Below are positions 51,917 through 62,350 of a stretch of 64,000 nucleotides of DNA, piece by piece. The notes below the pieces were generated by a model. It was not told where the DNA came from, did not search any database, and worked only from the letters and a program-made list of their open reading frames with translations. This DNA is from Hyphomicrobiales bacterium (GTDB lineage: Bacteria; Pseudomonadota; Alphaproteobacteria; Rhizobiales; Rhizobiaceae). Location: assembly GCA_900471515.1 (NCBI GenBank), contig UCFC01000010.1:372001-436000 (forward strand), read 5' to 3'. Each line of letters opens with the position of its first letter. The stretch's first letter is position 1. The position numbers and the translations under genes are program-made.

Positions 51917-52726
51917 TTGAGGGCGGAGATTTCCTTTGGAAAATCCCTGGTTGGGATTTTGTTCGTAGGACTGGCAGCCGCGAGCTGCACGACGACACCG
52001 AAACCGGCAACTGCGTCGGTCAAAACCAAACCGAAACAGGTTCAACCGGCAAAGGTCACATTCAATTACACCACCAAGGATCGCGACTGCCTGAAGCGGG
52101 CCATGTATTTCGAATCGCGGCCTTCGGATGAGGCCGGGTACATGGCCGTCGGCAGCGTCGTCATGAACCGGCTGACCTCCGGCGCCTATGCCGACTCCAT
52201 CTGCGGCGTCGTAGCCCAGAGGAAACAATTCGCGCCCGGCGTCATGACGCGCGAGGTCAAACCCCAGGCAGAACCGGAGCTGACGACCGCAGCCGATGCT
52301 ATCCTGAGCGGCGAACGCCATCCGGCAGTCGGAGACGCGATGTTCTTCCACACGGCAGGATTGAAATTTCCCTACAACAACATGCACTACGTGACGGTCG
52401 CCGGCGGCAACGCCTTCTACGAGAAGCGCGACGAGGACGGCACGCTCGAAACGCCGCCGCCATTGCCCTCCTACGAAGTTGCAATGAACTACATACCCGG
52501 CGAGAGCATGCTCCCGCCGCAGTTCGAGGTGCTGATTCCCTCGGACGTTCCCGTACCGCTCCCGTCTCCCGACCCAACACCGACGGCAAGCATCAGCCCC
52601 TTGCCGATGCCGGCAGCGGCGACCGCGATCGTGCCCGAACCCGGCACGCCCATCGCCATCCCGACGCCGCGCCCTGCTTATGACAGCGTGATGCTGCGAC
52701 CGAGCATTCCGGCAAACGGCGGCTGA
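51917..52726 (+). CDS. SleB-type cell-wall hydrolase, probable lipoprotein
   Basis: This 269-residue protein has a hydrophobic N-terminus and a possible lipobox (LAAASC, cysteine 24), so it may be a lipoprotein. The Hydrolase_2/SleB domain spans about residues 50-165, with the putative catalytic glutamate in CLKRAMYFESRPSDEAGYMA and SVVMNRLTSGAYADSICGVV. The last 90 residues are proline-rich and disordered. It would hydrolyse peptidoglycan, perhaps during cell division or envelope remodelling. The start is TTG 51917 with AGGAGG at 51902-51907. It is a single gene after the sulfate terminator. Confidence 0.85.
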   Translation: MRAEISFGKSLVGILFVGLAAASCTTTPKPATASVKTKPKQVQPAKVTFNYTTKDRDCLKRAMYFESRPSDEAGYMAVGSVVMNRLTSGAYADSICGVVAQRKQFAPGVMTREVKPQAEPELTTAADAILSGERHPAVGDAMFFHTAGLKFPYNNMHYVTVAGGNAFYEKRDEDGTLETPPPLPSYEVAMNYIPGESMLPPQFEVLIPSDVPVPLPSPDPTPTASISPLPMPAAATAIVPEPGTPIAIPTPRPAYDSVMLRPSIPANGG

Positions 52727-52815
52727 CCGGGAAGATCAAAAAGCGCGAAAGCGCGTCATCGCAAAAACGCGAAGCCAAGGCGTGGCAGGCGGATCTGAAA
52801 GGATGGCGAGACGCT

Positions 52816-54048
<1,233 letters not shown>

Positions 54049-54155
54049 ATTGTCCAGTCCAGCATGATCATCGTCCGATCATATAGCCACCGAAGGTCCT
54101 ATGATGAAAGCTCTTTTCCACTCCAGGCAGACGGGCACCCGCCATTCAACCCGTC

Positions 54156-54908
54156 TTATACATTGTCGGCAATCGACCGTATCGAAACCACATGCGACAG
54201 GAGCTGATCCTTCCTGAGCTCATGCACCAGAAACGAGGGGGCGTCGAGAAGCGGAAGATCGTGCCGACCTCGGAAGAGAAGTGGATTGGGCGGACAAAGC
54301 GAACCGCAGGTCTGGAGCGCAATCGATCCCCATCTGCCGGAAACCGGCCGATGCACATGACCGCAAAGAACGCCAAGCGGCGGACGCGTCCCCGCTTCCA
54401 GGAACTCACGCAGTGCATCGCCGTTTCTGCACCCGACCTGATCAAGCACCTCTATGCCGACCTCGAAGGGCGGCTGATGCGTGAAGAGGAGAACCGGGAT
54501 CGCGACATCGGAAAGCGCATTCCTCAGCCACGGCAGATGCGGCCGGATTTCGCCATAGCTTTGGCCGGGTACCGTAACATCGACGCCGACAAGGGAAACG
54601 CCATTGACAGCCGCCCGGAAATGCATCGGCCCCGACATACCTGTCCAGCGTCCGACTTCGGAAAGCTCGGCCCGCATCACCGATCGATCATCACCGTTAC
54701 CCGGCAGGAGATAAACGGGAAAATTCAACGCCCGCAGGCCTTCGGCAATCCGGCGATAGCCTTGCTGCCATCCGTCGTCCACCAGATCTCCGGTCAGGAC
54801 AAGCGCGTCCGGACGAAATGCCTTCAGCCAGTCGATTGCTCTTTCGAATGCGAGCAAGGACGGACCGTCCGGGCTGGCATGGATATCGGATATCTGCGCA
54901 ATAAGCAT
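54156..54908 (-). CDS. Calcineurin-like phosphoesterase lacking the GNHD histidine
   Basis: This 250-residue metallophosphoesterase is related to CpdA, Rv0805 and GpdQ. The motifs are AQISDIHAS, LTGDLVDDG, TH in LLFTHQPPF and GHVH in LCGHVHRPV. The motif normally reading GNHD is GNGDD (about residues 70-74), so the histidine usually serving as general acid is glycine. Activity may be reduced or altered. It follows the ATPase of a sugar-type ABC importer, so it might cleave an imported phosphodiester, but that is inference. The start is ATG 54908; the longer frame to 55058 overlaps the ATPase gene. Confidence 0.8.
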   Translation of the reverse strand: MLIAQISDIHASPDGPSLLAFERAIDWLKAFRPDALVLTGDLVDDGWQQGYRRIAEGLRALNFPVYLLPGNGDDRSVMRAELSEVGRWTGMSGPMHFRAAVNGVSLVGVDVTVPGQSYGEIRPHLPWLRNALSDVAIPVLLFTHQPPFEVGIEVLDQVGCRNGDALREFLEAGTRPPLGVLCGHVHRPVSGRWGSIALQTCGSLCPPNPLLFRGRHDLPLLDAPSFLVHELRKDQLLSHVVSIRSIADNV

Positions 54909-54978
54909 ATCGCCCTCTCCTTCCCTAGTGAAGGCAATATGCCGGAAGCGACGGCGATGCTCTATCGCCTTGCTGCGT

Positions 54979-56037
54979 TCAGTCGACGCGATTGCCCTCG
55001 CCGTTGAAGACATGCAGATGCTTGGCCGGGAAGGCAACCTTGACCTTCGGCCCGGCACTCAGAGCCTCGCGATCGAGCGTGAATATCTTGAACGGAAGGC
55101 CGTGCAGCGAAAGATGCAGGATGATGCCGAAGCCGGTCGGCTCGACGAGCTCGACATCGGCGGCGATCCCGGCTCCGTTGTCCGTCATGACGACATGCTC
55201 CGGCCGGATCCCGAGCGTGAGTTTTTCGCCGTTCGACAAGGGGAGCGATTTGTCGAGCGGCACGATCGTGCCGTCCTTCAGCTTCACGCCGCCCGTCTCA
55301 TAGCTCGCCTCCAGGAAGTTCATGCCCGGAGAACCGATGAAGCCCGCGACGAAAAGGTTGGCAGGGCGGTCGTAGAGCTCCAGGGGGCTGCCGACCTGCT
55401 GCACGACCCCGCCATGCATGGCGACGATGCGGTCCGCCAGCGTCATCGCCTCGATCTGGTCGTGGGTCACGTAGATCGAGGTCGCCTTGAGGTCGCCATG
55501 CAGCTTCTTGATTTCGGCGCGCATCTGTTCGCGCAGCCTTGCGTCGAGGTTCGACAGCGGCTCGTCGAACAGGAAGGCCTTCGGCTGGCGCACGATGGCG
55601 CGGCCCATGGCCACGCGCTGGCGCTGACCACCGGACAATGCCTTCGGCCGGCGTTCGAGCAGGGGATCGAGGCCGAGCTTGGAGGCAGCACCCGCAACGG
55701 CGCTCGCGATCTTCTCCTTCGCCGTCTTCCTGAGCTTGAGGCTGTAGCTCATGTTGCCGGCGACATTCATGTGCGGATAGAGCGCATAGGACTGGAACAC
55801 CATGGCGATGTCGCGGTCCTTCGGATGCAGCTCGTTGACGCGGTTGCCGGCAATGCGGATCTCGCCGCCGGTCACGTCCTCGAGGCCCGCGATCATGCGC
55901 AGCAGGGTGGACTTGCCGCAGCCGGAGGGGCCGACGAGAACGACGAATTCGCCGTCCTTGATCTCCAGATCGACGCCGTGCAGCACCGGGAAATGACCGT
56001 AGGATTTCTGGATATTCTTGATGTCGATCGATGCCAT
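54979..56037 (-). CDS. Carbohydrate ABC transporter ATPase, UgpC/MalK-type
   Basis: This 352-residue ATPase has Walker A GPSGCGKST, the signature LSGGQRQRVAMGRAIVR, Walker B FLFDEPLSNLDARLR, and the H-loop VTHDQIEAMTLADRIV, followed by a TOBE-domain C-terminus (ending near KHLHVFNGEGN). It energises the two permeases upstream in the operon. Such ATPases are often shared or interchangeable between sugar importers, so the substrate is not fixed. It follows the permease by 4 bases. Confidence 0.9.
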   Translation of the reverse strand: MASIDIKNIQKSYGHFPVLHGVDLEIKDGEFVVLVGPSGCGKSTLLRMIAGLEDVTGGEIRIAGNRVNELHPKDRDIAMVFQSYALYPHMNVAGNMSYSLKLRKTAKEKIASAVAGAASKLGLDPLLERRPKALSGGQRQRVAMGRAIVRQPKAFLFDEPLSNLDARLREQMRAEIKKLHGDLKATSIYVTHDQIEAMTLADRIVAMHGGVVQQVGSPLELYDRPANLFVAGFIGSPGMNFLEASYETGGVKLKDGTIVPLDKSLPLSNGEKLTLGIRPEHVVMTDNGAGIAADVELVEPTGFGIILHLSLHGLPFKIFTLDREALSAGPKVKVAFPAKHLHVFNGEGNRVD

Positions 56038-56041
56038 GTGA

Positions 56042-56872
56042 CTAACCCTTGACCGCGCCGGCCGTCAGGCCCTGGACGAGATAACGCTGGATGAGGAGGA
56101 AGAAGAGGCCGGCTGGAATGAGCGCCATGACGCCCGCCGCCATCATCTGCCCGAAATCCACGGAGAATTTCGAAACGAAAGTAAGAAGGCCGACCGGGAA
56201 GGTCGCCGCATCATTGCCGTTGATCAGCATCAGCGCGAAGAGCAGCTCGCTCCATGCCGCGGTGAAGACGAAGCCGAGGGTCGCCGCGATACCCGGCAGC
56301 GTCAACGGCAGGATGATCTGGCGGAAGGCCATGAACTGGGTGGCGCCGTCGATCATCGCCGCCTCTTCGAGATCCTTCGGAATACCGTCGAAGAAGGACT
56401 GCATCAGGAAGGTCGCGAAGGGCACGTTGAAGGCGGTGTAGACGATGACGAGACCGGTCAGGCTGTTCGTCAGGTGCAGCGGCGACAGGATCTTGAAGAT
56501 CGGAGCCACCAGCATGACGAGCGGAAACATCTGTGTCAGCAGCATCAGCGCCACGATCCAGTATTTCGCCCGGAAGGTGAAACGCGACAGCGCATAACCG
56601 GACAGCGAGGCGCAGATCGTCACCGTGACCGCCGTCGAAGCCGAGACGATCAGGCTGTTCTTGAAGAAGGTCGGGAAGGCGCTGTGTTCCAGCACGAAGC
56701 TGTAATGTTCCCATGTGGTGCGCGACGGCCACATGCGCACACCCTCCGTGTAGAGCAGGTCGTTCGGCGTGACCGAGACTTTCAGAAGCCAGAAGAGCGG
56801 GAAGAGTGCGAAAACGACGTAGGCGAGGATCGCCAGACGGTGCGCGACAACGGGGAGAATGGAGCGTCTCAT
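56042..56872 (-). CDS. Carbohydrate ABC transporter permease (MalG/UgpE-type)
   Basis: This 276-residue permease has six membrane segments and the EAA docking loop DLEEAAMIDGATQFMAFRQI. The N-terminal RLAILAYVVFALFPLFWLLKVS and the C-terminal FFLLIQRYLVQGLTAGAVKG are characteristic of the second permease in this class. It dimerises with the upstream gene product. It is 3 bases from that gene. Confidence 0.9.
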   Translation of the reverse strand: MRRSILPVVAHRLAILAYVVFALFPLFWLLKVSVTPNDLLYTEGVRMWPSRTTWEHYSFVLEHSAFPTFFKNSLIVSASTAVTVTICASLSGYALSRFTFRAKYWIVALMLLTQMFPLVMLVAPIFKILSPLHLTNSLTGLVIVYTAFNVPFATFLMQSFFDGIPKDLEEAAMIDGATQFMAFRQIILPLTLPGIAATLGFVFTAAWSELLFALMLINGNDAATFPVGLLTFVSKFSVDFGQMMAAGVMALIPAGLFFLLIQRYLVQGLTAGAVKG

Positions 56873-56875
56873 GGC

Positions 56876-57811
56876 TCAATCCTTTGCAAGCAGGCTCTGC
56901 CGCAGCAGGATAATCAGCATGGAATAGGCCAGAAGCAGGACCAGCAGCACCAGCGCGATCGCCGAGGCATAGCCGAAGTCCAGCCGCTTGAAGGCCTGGG
57001 TGAAAATGTAGCTGGCGACGATCTGCGTCCTGTCCGCCGGCCCGCCGCCGGTCATGACGACGATAAGATCGGCGAAATTCGAGATCCAGACCGTGCGCAG
57101 CATCACGGTTATGGCGATGGTCGGCGCCAGGAACGGCAAGGTAATCGACCAGAAGCGCTGGAACCAGCCGGCGCCGTCGATCGACGCCGCTTCATAGAGA
57201 TCGCGCGGGATCGCCTGCAGCGCAGCAAGCAGCGTGATGGCGAAGAAGGGAATGCCCCACCAGACATTGGCGATGATCGGCCCCCACATCGCATATTGCG
57301 GATCGGAAAGAATATTGCCCGGTTCGCTCATCAATCCCAGTGCAAAGAGCCAGTGCGGGATCGGCCCGATGACCGGGTTGAAAAGCCAGGCCCAGTTGAG
57401 GCCGGCAAGGAAGGACGGTACGGCCCAGGGCAGGAAGACCAGCGCCTGGATGACACCCCTGCCCCAGAACGGCTTGTCGAGCAGCAGAGCCAGGATGAGG
57501 CCGAAGATGAATTGCAGGATGACAGAAGCACCGGTCCACCAGAGCGTGTTGCGAAGCGCGCCGTAAAAGGCCTTGTCCTGGGAAAGCGCGCGGAAGTGCT
57601 CGATGCCGACGAATCCGCCGGAGAAGGGGTTGAGAAGCTGGATGTCGCGGAAGGCATAGGAAACGCCGACGACAAGCGGCACCAGCATCACCGCAATGAT
57701 CAGGATCAGCGAAGGCGCGCTATAGAGATAGGGCTCGGAAGCCTCGGCCAGACGACGCAGCCATGGCCGGCGGTCGTGGCGCATCTGAAGCGTTTCGGCG
57801 GTGATGGTCAT
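56876..57811 (-). CDS. Carbohydrate ABC transporter permease (MalF/UgpA-type)
   Basis: This 311-residue permease has a segment YLYSAPSLILIIAVMLVPLVVGV near the N-terminus and the EAA loop DLYEAASIDGAGWFQRFWSI. The last segment (LVLLVLLLAYSMLIILLRQSLL) is the expected terminal span. It is a MalF-like partner to the following permease gene. It is preceded by the binding-protein gene with a gap of 93 bases. Confidence 0.9.
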   Translation of the reverse strand: MTITAETLQMRHDRRPWLRRLAEASEPYLYSAPSLILIIAVMLVPLVVGVSYAFRDIQLLNPFSGGFVGIEHFRALSQDKAFYGALRNTLWWTGASVILQFIFGLILALLLDKPFWGRGVIQALVFLPWAVPSFLAGLNWAWLFNPVIGPIPHWLFALGLMSEPGNILSDPQYAMWGPIIANVWWGIPFFAITLLAALQAIPRDLYEAASIDGAGWFQRFWSITLPFLAPTIAITVMLRTVWISNFADLIVVMTGGGPADRTQIVASYIFTQAFKRLDFGYASAIALVLLVLLLAYSMLIILLRQSLLAKD

Positions 57812-57904
57812 TGCCCGATAATTCCCCTTGCAGCGCTTCGGCGCGCCGTCTGTCGTTGCATGAGCGGCGGCGGAAAGTCTCCGCCGCCGTTTGCGGTGTC
57901 GGCC

Positions 57905-59164
57905 CTACTTCTTTGCCAGGAACTTCTGCTGGGCCTTGGTGAGATAGTCGGCCCACTGGTCGGCGAGATCCTTGGCGGAAATGTCACCGAGCAGCGCCTG
58001 CTGCGAGGTCTTGATCGCGAGAGAATCCTTGAAGAAGGCGAATTCCTCGAGATAGGTCGGCATGACCGTCGGAACGGTGTCCTTGTCGGCCAGTTCCTCG
58101 AACCAGCCCTTGAACTGATCACCGGCGTAGAACGGATCCTTTTCCGCAGCCGTGTAGGCCGGCAGCGCGCCGATCTTCTTGTTCCACTCGATATTGCCTT
58201 CCGGCCCCTCAAGAGTAGCGATCAGCTTCCAGGAGAGATCCTTGTTCTGGCTCGTCGTGAACATCGACCAGCCGCCATAGCCGATGGTCGGATAGGACTT
58301 GCCGGCCGGTCCCTTCGGCAGCGGAATGACGCCGAAATCGTCCTTGTTCATGCGCTCGGCGATCGCGATCAGCGCGTCCGGATCCTGGTCGAGGAAGGCG
58401 CAAGTGCCGGAATAGAAGCCGGCGACGACTTCATTGAAGCCCCAGTTGACGCTGTCCTTCGGCGCATAGCCCTTCTTGTAGAGGTCCACCATCCACTCGA
58501 TACCCTTTGCCCAGCCTTCGCTGTTCATGGTCGAGGTGCCGTCTTCCTTGAAGTATGTGTTGTCGCCGGCCATGGAGGCGGCAAAGATCATCCAGCCGTT
58601 CAGACCGCCCGGACCGCCGCGCATGCAGTAGCCGTATTTGCCCGGCAGCTTGGACACGGCTTCGGAGGCCTTGGTGAAATCCTCCATCGTCTTCGGCGGT
58701 TCCTTGACGCCGGCTTCCGCAAGCAGCTTCTTGTTGTAGAACATGGCGCGCAGATAGAAGCCGTAGGGCAGCATATAGGCCGTGTTGTTGACGTCACGGC
58801 CAAGGTCGAGGGCGCGCGGCGTCAGCTCCTTGGTGTGTTCCCACTTTGCAAGATAGGGCTCGAGGCTTTCGAGCATGCCGTTATTGGCGTAGAGCGACAG
58901 CCAGGTATCCGGCATTTCCATCACATCAGGCACGTCGCCGGCCGAAACCATGGTCGCGAACTTCTGGAAGGCTTCGTTCCAGGGCAGCGAGATGATGTCG
59001 ACCTTCGTGCCGGGATTGGCGGCCTCAAACTTGCCGACAATCGATTTCAGCGTCTCGGTGCGCTCCGGGCTGGTGATGACTTCGACGAGCTTCAGCGTCG
59101 TGTCCGCAAAAGCCGTGCCTGCCATCATCGTGGCAAAGAGCGTTGAAAGAATGAGCTTTTTCAT
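57905..59164 (-). CDS. Carbohydrate ABC transporter substrate-binding protein
   Basis: This 419-residue family-1 extracellular solute-binding protein has a signal peptide ending at GTAFADT. Landmarks are TLKSIVGKFEAANPGTKVDI, ETLPW-like LPWNEAFQKFATMVSAGDVP, DTWLSLYANNGMLESLEPYL and the C-terminal GYGGWSMFTTSQNKDLSWKL. GGAGG precedes the start. The ligand is unknown: the class covers disaccharides, glycerol phosphates and oligosaccharides. It follows the PLP-enzyme gene in the operon. Confidence 0.87.
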   Translation of the reverse strand: MKKLILSTLFATMMAGTAFADTTLKLVEVITSPERTETLKSIVGKFEAANPGTKVDIISLPWNEAFQKFATMVSAGDVPDVMEMPDTWLSLYANNGMLESLEPYLAKWEHTKELTPRALDLGRDVNNTAYMLPYGFYLRAMFYNKKLLAEAGVKEPPKTMEDFTKASEAVSKLPGKYGYCMRGGPGGLNGWMIFAASMAGDNTYFKEDGTSTMNSEGWAKGIEWMVDLYKKGYAPKDSVNWGFNEVVAGFYSGTCAFLDQDPDALIAIAERMNKDDFGVIPLPKGPAGKSYPTIGYGGWSMFTTSQNKDLSWKLIATLEGPEGNIEWNKKIGALPAYTAAEKDPFYAGDQFKGWFEELADKDTVPTVMPTYLEEFAFFKDSLAIKTSQQALLGDISAKDLADQWADYLTKAQQKFLAKK

Positions 59165-59200
59165 TTTCGGTTCCCCTCCGTCGTTGTTTGTGAGGTTTGG

Positions 59201-60367
59201 TTATGAAGCGACCGCGATCGCTTCCTCGATATCCCTCCACAGGGCCTCGGTTCCTTCGAGGCCGATATGGAGGCGCACAGATCGCGGGCTGATGCCGAAG
59301 GCCTGCGCGGAATTCGGCTGCGCTTTCTGCTGCAGCACCACTTCGCCCGGTACGATCAGGCTTTCATGTCCACCCCAGCTTACACCCAGTTTGAAAAGCT
59401 TGAGGTGATCGGCGAAGGCTCTGACATCGATGCCTTCGCGGAATATGAAGGAGAAGAGTCCGGACGTGCCGTTCAGTCCGGCCGGCAGACGGTTGGCAAG
59501 GCCCGGATGGCAGACCTGCTCGACCACGTCGAGCGCCTGCAGGCGCTGAGCGATCGTCATGGCCGCCGTTTCATGCGCCTTCATGCGGATCGGCAGGGTG
59601 CGCAAGCCACGGATCAGCAGCCAGGCATCGAAGGGCGAAAGCTTGCCGCCGAGATAGGGATAGGATTCGGCCTTGATCCGGGCGATCATCTCCTTCGAGC
59701 CGGCAACAATGCCGGCCACGACGTCACTATGTCCCCCGAGATATTTGGAGGCCGAATGGATGACGAGGTCGACGCCGAGCGTTATCGGCCGCTGGAAGAT
59801 CGGGCTTGCCCAGCTGTTGTCGATCATGGTGACGACGCCGTGCTTCCTGGCAAGCGCTGCCAGCGCGCCGACATCATGGGTTTCCATCACCCAGCTCGCC
59901 GGGCTCTCCATGTAGAAGACCTTCGCACCCGGCAGCGCCTTGGCGACAGCCTCCTCGTCGCGGCCATCGACATAGGTCACGTCGACCTTCATGCGCTTCA
60001 GGATGGTACCGAACAGGCGGAAGGCATCCGGATAGACATGCTTGACGGCGACGATACGGTCGCCCGGCTCCACGAAGCTCAAGACGGCAGACGAGATCGC
60101 CGCCATGCCGCTTGCAAAACCCAGCGCATCCTCGGCACCTTCGAGCTTTGCCAGCATTTCCTCGAACATGCGCACGGTCGGGTTGAGACCGCGCGTATAG
60201 ATCGGCCGCACCTTTTCGCCGCGATAGGAGGCGATCATGTCGTCATAGTCGGAAAACGTGAAAAGCGAGGTCTGGAAGATCGGCGGTACGACCGCTTCGG
60301 CGAAGTTGCCTTCGTCATGGGCAGTGATCAGCGAGGCGAGGTCGAACGGTTCGAGGCCGTCAGTCAT
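59201..60367 (-). CDS. Cys/Met-metabolism PLP-dependent enzyme (cystathionine beta-lyase-like)
   Basis: This 388-residue fold-type-I PLP enzyme has the PLP lysine in LVIHSASKYLGGHSDV and the family segments IYTRGLNPTVRMFEEMLAKLE and ALGFASGMAAISSAVLSF, with a C-terminal LHIGLEGTEALWRDIEEAI. These place it with cystathionine beta-lyase, gamma-synthase and related lyases. Such enzymes cleave or replace a thiol or hydroxyl on an amino acid. Its location between a GntR regulator and a sugar-type importer is unusual. It overlaps the regulator stop by four bases, so it is translationally coupled. Confidence 0.87.
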   Translation of the reverse strand: MTDGLEPFDLASLITAHDEGNFAEAVVPPIFQTSLFTFSDYDDMIASYRGEKVRPIYTRGLNPTVRMFEEMLAKLEGAEDALGFASGMAAISSAVLSFVEPGDRIVAVKHVYPDAFRLFGTILKRMKVDVTYVDGRDEEAVAKALPGAKVFYMESPASWVMETHDVGALAALARKHGVVTMIDNSWASPIFQRPITLGVDLVIHSASKYLGGHSDVVAGIVAGSKEMIARIKAESYPYLGGKLSPFDAWLLIRGLRTLPIRMKAHETAAMTIAQRLQALDVVEQVCHPGLANRLPAGLNGTSGLFSFIFREGIDVRAFADHLKLFKLGVSWGGHESLIVPGEVVLQQKAQPNSAQAFGISPRSVRLHIGLEGTEALWRDIEEAIAVAS

Positions 60368-61086
60368 CGGGACATTTCCTTGATGTCTTCCTCGACCACG
60401 TCGAGGATTTTCAATGTCTCACGCCGCGCCGCTTCGGTATCCTGGGCGGCGATGGCGTTGAAAAGGGTGCGGTGGAAGGGAAAGGACCGGCGGGCAAAAT
60501 CCTGCCGGTCGAAAGGATGCGTCCAGAACCGTTCGAAGGTCTCGCGCATCTGCTCGAGAAGCTGCCGGAACAGCGGATTGTGCGTGGCATCGTAGACAGC
60601 CAGATGGAAGGCCAGATCCTCCGGGCCGGATGCTCCCCTTGAAAGATGCACCCGTTCCATCTCGTCAAGCTTTTCCTCGATGACGATAAGATCTTCCGCC
60701 GTGCGCCGCCGCGCAGCCACCATGCCGGCCTCGCATTCGATGCCGCGGCGCACCTCCAGCGTCTGCAGCAGCACATCGCGCAGATGCGGCGTCTCGAAGG
60801 AAAGCGGCACATGGATCGTGTCGCGAGAAACCGGTTTCAGCAGATAAGTCCCGCTGCCCTTGCGCGTCTCGATTACGCCGAGCGCCTGAAAATGCCGGAT
60901 TGCCTCGCGAATGGTGGAGCGCCCGACGGCAAGGGCGGCCATCAACTCGCGTTCGGCCGGTAGCCGATCACCCGCCTGAAGCCGGGCATCCTCGACATAA
61001 TGCGCCAGAGCGTCCGTCACCTGCCTGGCGCGGTCGATCGCCGGAAGCGGCCGGATCACCGGCCTGTCGCTGTCATTTGCCTTCAT
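60364..61086 (-). CDS. GntR/FadR-family regulator
   Basis: This 240-residue repressor has an N-terminal winged helix (QVTDALAHYVEDARLQAGDR then AALAVGRSTIREAIRHFQAL) and a helical FCD ligand-binding domain of FadR type (VLLQTLEVRRGIECEAGMVA, then HLAVYDATHNPLFRQLLEQM with metal-site histidines). It probably controls its own operon with the PLP enzyme and the importer. ATG 61086 is used; the frame to 61146 adds an unlikely basic leader. A half-conserved site lies upstream. Confidence 0.87.
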   Translation of the reverse strand: MKANDSDRPVIRPLPAIDRARQVTDALAHYVEDARLQAGDRLPAERELMAALAVGRSTIREAIRHFQALGVIETRKGSGTYLLKPVSRDTIHVPLSFETPHLRDVLLQTLEVRRGIECEAGMVAARRRTAEDLIVIEEKLDEMERVHLSRGASGPEDLAFHLAVYDATHNPLFRQLLEQMRETFERFWTHPFDRQDFARRSFPFHRTLFNAIAAQDTEAARRETLKILDVVEEDIKEMSR

Positions 61087-61127
61087 GGTTCCCCAAATTC
61101 TTTTCCAAGGCAGCCGACCTTCAAAAT

Positions 61128-61137
61128 TGGTCTGACA
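61128..61137. promoter_or_regulatory. GntR-type operator candidate
   Basis: TGGTCTGACA, within AAATTGGTCTGACATC, matches the FadR/PdhR-type consensus T-N-G-T-N3-A-C-N-A at all but one position. It lies about 42 bases before the GntR start, consistent with autorepression. The match is short and could be chance. Confidence 0.4.
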
Positions 61138-61353
61138 TCTTAGCATTTCTCAAAGGGCCGGCGCCGTCAAGGCGGTCGTGTGTGGAAAAGGCAATTCCCT
61201 TTCGCCTGAGCATCCGCGACACAACGGGACGCCGCACCGAATTCCTCCGGACCGTCAATGCTGACGATAGTTTGAGATGACCTTGGAAGGCAGGAGCCTT
61301 ATGAATGGACATCACCGCTTTCACCACCAAGACCCATTGAAAGGATCGCCATC

Positions 61354-62235
61354 ATGTCCATCCACAGAGCGTCCCTTGCCATAGTCGCGGGCGCGACCAT
61401 GCTGGCCGGTGCAGCCTTCGCGCAGATGCCGGCGCAACAGCCCGATGCCAAAGCCTTCAAATTGGGATCCTTCGATCTCGTGGCCTTGCATGACGCCCAG
61501 TTCGTCCTGCCGAACGACGGCAAGGTCTTCGGGGTCGGTCACAGTCCGGAAGAAACGGCCGAAGTCCTCAAAGGCGCCGGCGCACCGACGGACACCGTGA
61601 CGCTCAGCGTCGATGCGCTGCTCGTCAAGATGCCGGAGCGACTGGTGCTGATCGACACCGGCGTCGGCGGCGCGCTGCAGCAAAGCCTCTCGCAGGCCGG
61701 CTACAAATCCGCCGACGTCACAGACGTGCTGATCACCCATTCGCATTCCGACCATGTCGGGGGACTGGTAAAGGATGGCAAACTGGCCTTTCCGAACGCG
61801 ACCATACGCCTGTCAGCCGCCGAGTGGGAATTCGCCAGGAAGAACGACAAGCTTGCCGATGTCGTCAAGACGGTCGAGGGCCATGTGAAGACGTTCGAGC
61901 CGGGTGCCGAGGTGGCCCCTGGCATCACCTCGGTGGAATTGCCGGGCCATACGCCCGGCCATGTCGGCTATCAGATTGCCTCGGGGGACGAGAAGATGCT
62001 CGATATCGGCGACACGGCACACAGCTCTATTGTCTCTTTGGCCAAGCCGGACTGGCCAATTGGCTTCGACACCGACGCCCCGACTGGCGAAAAGAACCGG
62101 ATCGGGACGCTGACGACCCTTGCACAGTCGCAGGAACTCATCTTTGCCCCTCACTTCCCCTTCCCCGGGGTCGGCCATATCCAGTCGGACGGCGACCACT
62201 TCAAGTGGGATCCGACACTTGCGGCCGGCAAGTGA
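61354..62235 (+). CDS. Exported metallo-beta-lactamase-fold hydrolase
   Basis: This 293-residue metallohydrolase has a signal peptide ending at AAFAQMP, so it is periplasmic or secreted. The metal-binding motif is ITHSHSDHVGG (residues near 127-137), a later ligand is in LPGHTPGHVGY, and further ligands fall in LDIGDTAHSS and FAPHFPFPGVGH. It lacks any beta-lactamase-specific feature. Lactonase or other esterase activity is possible; function is unresolved. GAAAGGAT precedes ATG 61354. It stands alone, divergent from the GntR operon. Confidence 0.85.
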   Translation: MSIHRASLAIVAGATMLAGAAFAQMPAQQPDAKAFKLGSFDLVALHDAQFVLPNDGKVFGVGHSPEETAEVLKGAGAPTDTVTLSVDALLVKMPERLVLIDTGVGGALQQSLSQAGYKSADVTDVLITHSHSDHVGGLVKDGKLAFPNATIRLSAAEWEFARKNDKLADVVKTVEGHVKTFEPGAEVAPGITSVELPGHTPGHVGYQIASGDEKMLDIGDTAHSSIVSLAKPDWPIGFDTDAPTGEKNRIGTLTTLAQSQELIFAPHFPFPGVGHIQSDGDHFKWDPTLAAGK

Positions 62236-62290
62236 GCAATGGGCTTTGCAAGGCAAACGCCGAAGCAGGCCATGTGATCTCAAATCGAAA

Positions 62291-62311
62291 CGGCGGCCCA
62301 AGGGGCCGCCG
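62291..62311. terminator. Stem-loop between convergent hydrolase and msrA genes
   Basis: CGGCGGCCC / GGGCCGCCG forms a perfect 9-base stem with an AAG loop. Read on the minus strand it is followed by TTTCGATTT, so it probably terminates msrA and may also stop plus-strand transcripts. Confidence 0.6.
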
Positions 62312-62350
62312 CCGATCAAATCCGGGGAATATGCCTGACAGGTAGCAGGC

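Noticed and set aside
56474..59146. 890-codon plus-strand frame over the sugar importer genes
   Set aside because: It is antisense to two permease genes and a binding-protein gene. Its composition (Arg, Gly, Asp, His, Gln) marks it as a shadow.
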